DNA from: Nocardioides sp. Soil805
GTDB lineage: Bacteria; Actinomycetota; Actinomycetes; Propionibacteriales; Nocardioidaceae
Direction: 5' to 3'
DNA: 64,000 bases
Assembly (NCBI RefSeq): GCF_001429625.1
Contig: NZ_LMSU01000001.1
Location: 5,498 to 69,497 of the forward strand
This document shows, piece after piece, positions 62,895 to 64,000 of this stretch (the first letter of the stretch is position 1; each line of letters begins with the position of its first letter). Below the pieces are notes generated by a model that saw nothing but the letters and a program-made list of their open reading frames with translations, was not told the DNA's origin and ran no database searches. The translations under genes and the position numbers were made by a program.

Positions 62895-64000
62895 TCAGGC
62901 TCCCTTCCGCTCGGTCATCAGGTGGACGAAACGGTCGAAGAGGTACGCCGCGTCGTGCGGGCCGGCCGCCGCCTCCGGGTGGTACTGCACCGAGAAGCTG
63001 AGCAGCTCGCCGTCCCGCGAGCGCAGCTCGAGGCCCTCGACCACGTCGTCGTTGAGGCAGACGTGGCTCACCGTCGCCTCGCCGTACGGCGTGCTGGTGC
63101 TGCCCTCGAGGGGAGCGTCGACGGCGAAGCCGTGGTTGTGCGCGGTGACCTCGACCTTGCCGGTGGTGCGGTCCATCACCGGCTGGTTGATGCCGCGGTG
63201 CCCGTAGGTCAGCTTGTACGTGCCGAACCCGAGCGCCCGGCCGAAGAGCTGGTTGCCGAAGCAGATGCCGAAGTAGGGCAGGTCGCGCTCCAGGGCGGCC
63301 TGCAGCAGCTCGACCTGGCCGGTGGTCGCGGCGGGGTCGCCGGGGCCGTTGGAGAAGAACAGCCCGTCGGCGCCGGTGGCCACGACCTCGTCGATCGACG
63401 CGGTGGCCGGCAGCACGTGCACCTCGATGCCGCGCTCGCTCATCATCCGCGGGGTGTTGGCCTTGATGCCGAGGTCGATCGCCGCGACGGTGAAGCGCCG
63501 CTCGCCGACCGCGGGGACGACGTACGCCTCCCGGGTGGAGACGGCCTCGCTCAGGTTGGCCCCGCGCATCTCGGCGGACTCCTGCACCCGCCGGAGCAGG
63601 GCGGCCGGGTCGGTCTCCGTGGTGGAGATCCCGACCCGCATGGCGCCGCGCTCGCGCAGGTGGCGGGTGAGGGCGCGGGTGTCGACGCCGGAGATGCCGA
63701 CCACCCCCTGCTCGCGCAGCGAGTCGTCGAGCGTGCGCTGCGAGCGCCAGCTGCTGGTGACCCGGGCGGGGTCACGGACGACGTAGCCGGCGACCCAGAT
63801 CCGCGAGGACTCGGGGTCCTCGTCGTTCATGCCGGTGTTGCCGACGTGGGGGGCGGTCATCACGACCACCTGGCGGTGGTAGCTCGGGTCCGTGAGGGTC
63901 TCCTGGTAGCCGGTCATGCCGGTGGAGAACACCGCCTCACCGAAGGTCTCACCCTCGGCTCCGAAGGCATCGCCTCGGAAGGTGCGCCCGTCCTCGAGGA
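62895..64000 (-). CDS. carA: carbamoyl-phosphate synthase small subunit (5' end outside the window)
   Basis: CarA is the glutaminase subunit that feeds ammonia to CarB. The window holds 368 codons up to the stop. An in-frame ATG at 63932 is internal, since family sequence ([20 protein letters not shown]) continues up to the window edge, so roughly 10-15 N-terminal residues are missing. The class I amidotransferase triad is visible: Cys in [11 protein letters not shown], His and Glu in [12 protein letters not shown]. Confidence 0.95.
   Translation of the reverse strand, partial: LEDGRTFRGDAFGAEGETFGEAVFSTGMTGYQETLTDPSYHRQVVVMTAPHVGNTGMNDEDPESSRIWVAGYVVRDPARVTSSWRSQRTLDDSLREQGVVGISGVDTRALTRHLRERGAMRVGISTTETDPAALLRRVQESAEMRGANLSEAVSTREAYVVPAVGERRFTVAAIDLGIKANTPRMMSERGIEVHVLPATASIDEVVATGADGLFFSNGPGDPAATTGQVELLQAALERDLPYFGICFGNQLFGRALGFGTYKLTYGHRGINQPVMDRTTGKVEVTAHNHGFAVDAPLEGSTSTPYGEATVSHVCLNDDVVEGLELRSRDGELLSFSVQYHPEAAAGPHDAAYLFDRFVHLMTERKGA

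Overview
The window is about 70% G+C and carries nearly gapless blocks of housekeeping genes in an order typical of Actinomycetota. Clues to the group are a mycobacterial-type integration host factor (mIHF), mycothiol-linked maleylpyruvate isomerase folds, a PheS with a double CxxC insert, a helicase-dead PriA and many GTG starts. The gene order best fits Propionibacteriales, probably Nocardioidaceae (Nocardioides-like). That placement is inferred from gene content and order, not from a phylogeny. There is no IS element, prophage, CRISPR array or tRNA, and this looks like core chromosome with a few accessory insertions.

Region by region. (1) 1-300: promoter and leader of an rRNA operon that reads leftwards out of the window. 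(2) 314-10142, minus strand: a ten-gene arginine operon, argC, an ACT-domain gene, argJ, argB, argD, argF, argR, argG, argH and an alkyladenine glycosylase gene. Almost every junction overlaps or touches. Tandem ARG boxes lie over the argC promoter. (3) 10195-15435: two maleylpyruvate isomerase-like genes facing right, then pheT and pheS on the minus strand. (4) 15640-23334: a response regulator with a histidine kinase fused to a DUF4173 membrane domain, a LysE exporter, a PAS kinase, DUF4031, a SpoU-type rRNA methylase, rplT, rpmI and infC. infC starts at ATC behind a structured leader. (5) 23596-27343: SseB-like protein, a three-gene rightward unit (membrane protein, D-serine dehydratase-like enzyme, P-loop kinase) and a double-GNAT protein. 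(6) 27465-32447: an accessory operon for a four-carbon sugar acid (KdgT-like permease, DUF1537 kinase, PdxA2 dehydrogenase, GntR regulator), then an aldose epimerase. (7) 32461-35352: a secreted phytase-esterase-like protein, a PH-domain membrane protein, hisG and hisE. (8) 35377-39741: FMN-riboswitch-controlled ribD, ribE, ribM, ribBA and ribH. (9) 39878-47857: mostly exported or singleton genes (two exported proteins, a GH16-fold protein, an OFA transporter) around rpe, a LigD-type polymerase, rsmB and a YjbR protein. (10) 47947-64000: fmt, def, priA, metK, coaBC, rpoZ, gmk, mihF, a lipoprotein, pyrF, a divergent PyrD-I, pyrK, pyrD, carB and carA (5' end cut by the window edge), all on the minus strand.

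How the parts work together. The arginine operon encodes every step from N-acetylglutamate to arginine. ArgJ recycles the acetyl group, ArgR is inside its own operon, and the CASTOR/ACT_7-like protein is a candidate extra arginine sensor. carAB at the right edge feeds both arginine and pyrimidine synthesis. The rib operon joins synthesis (RibD, RibE, RibBA, RibH) to uptake (RibM) under one FMN switch. In the sugar-acid operon a permease, kinase and decarboxylating dehydrogenase would turn a C4 acid into dihydroxyacetone phosphate. Throughout the window many operon-leading genes have a TAnnnT hexamer 6-8 bases before the start codon, which suggests widespread leaderless transcription.
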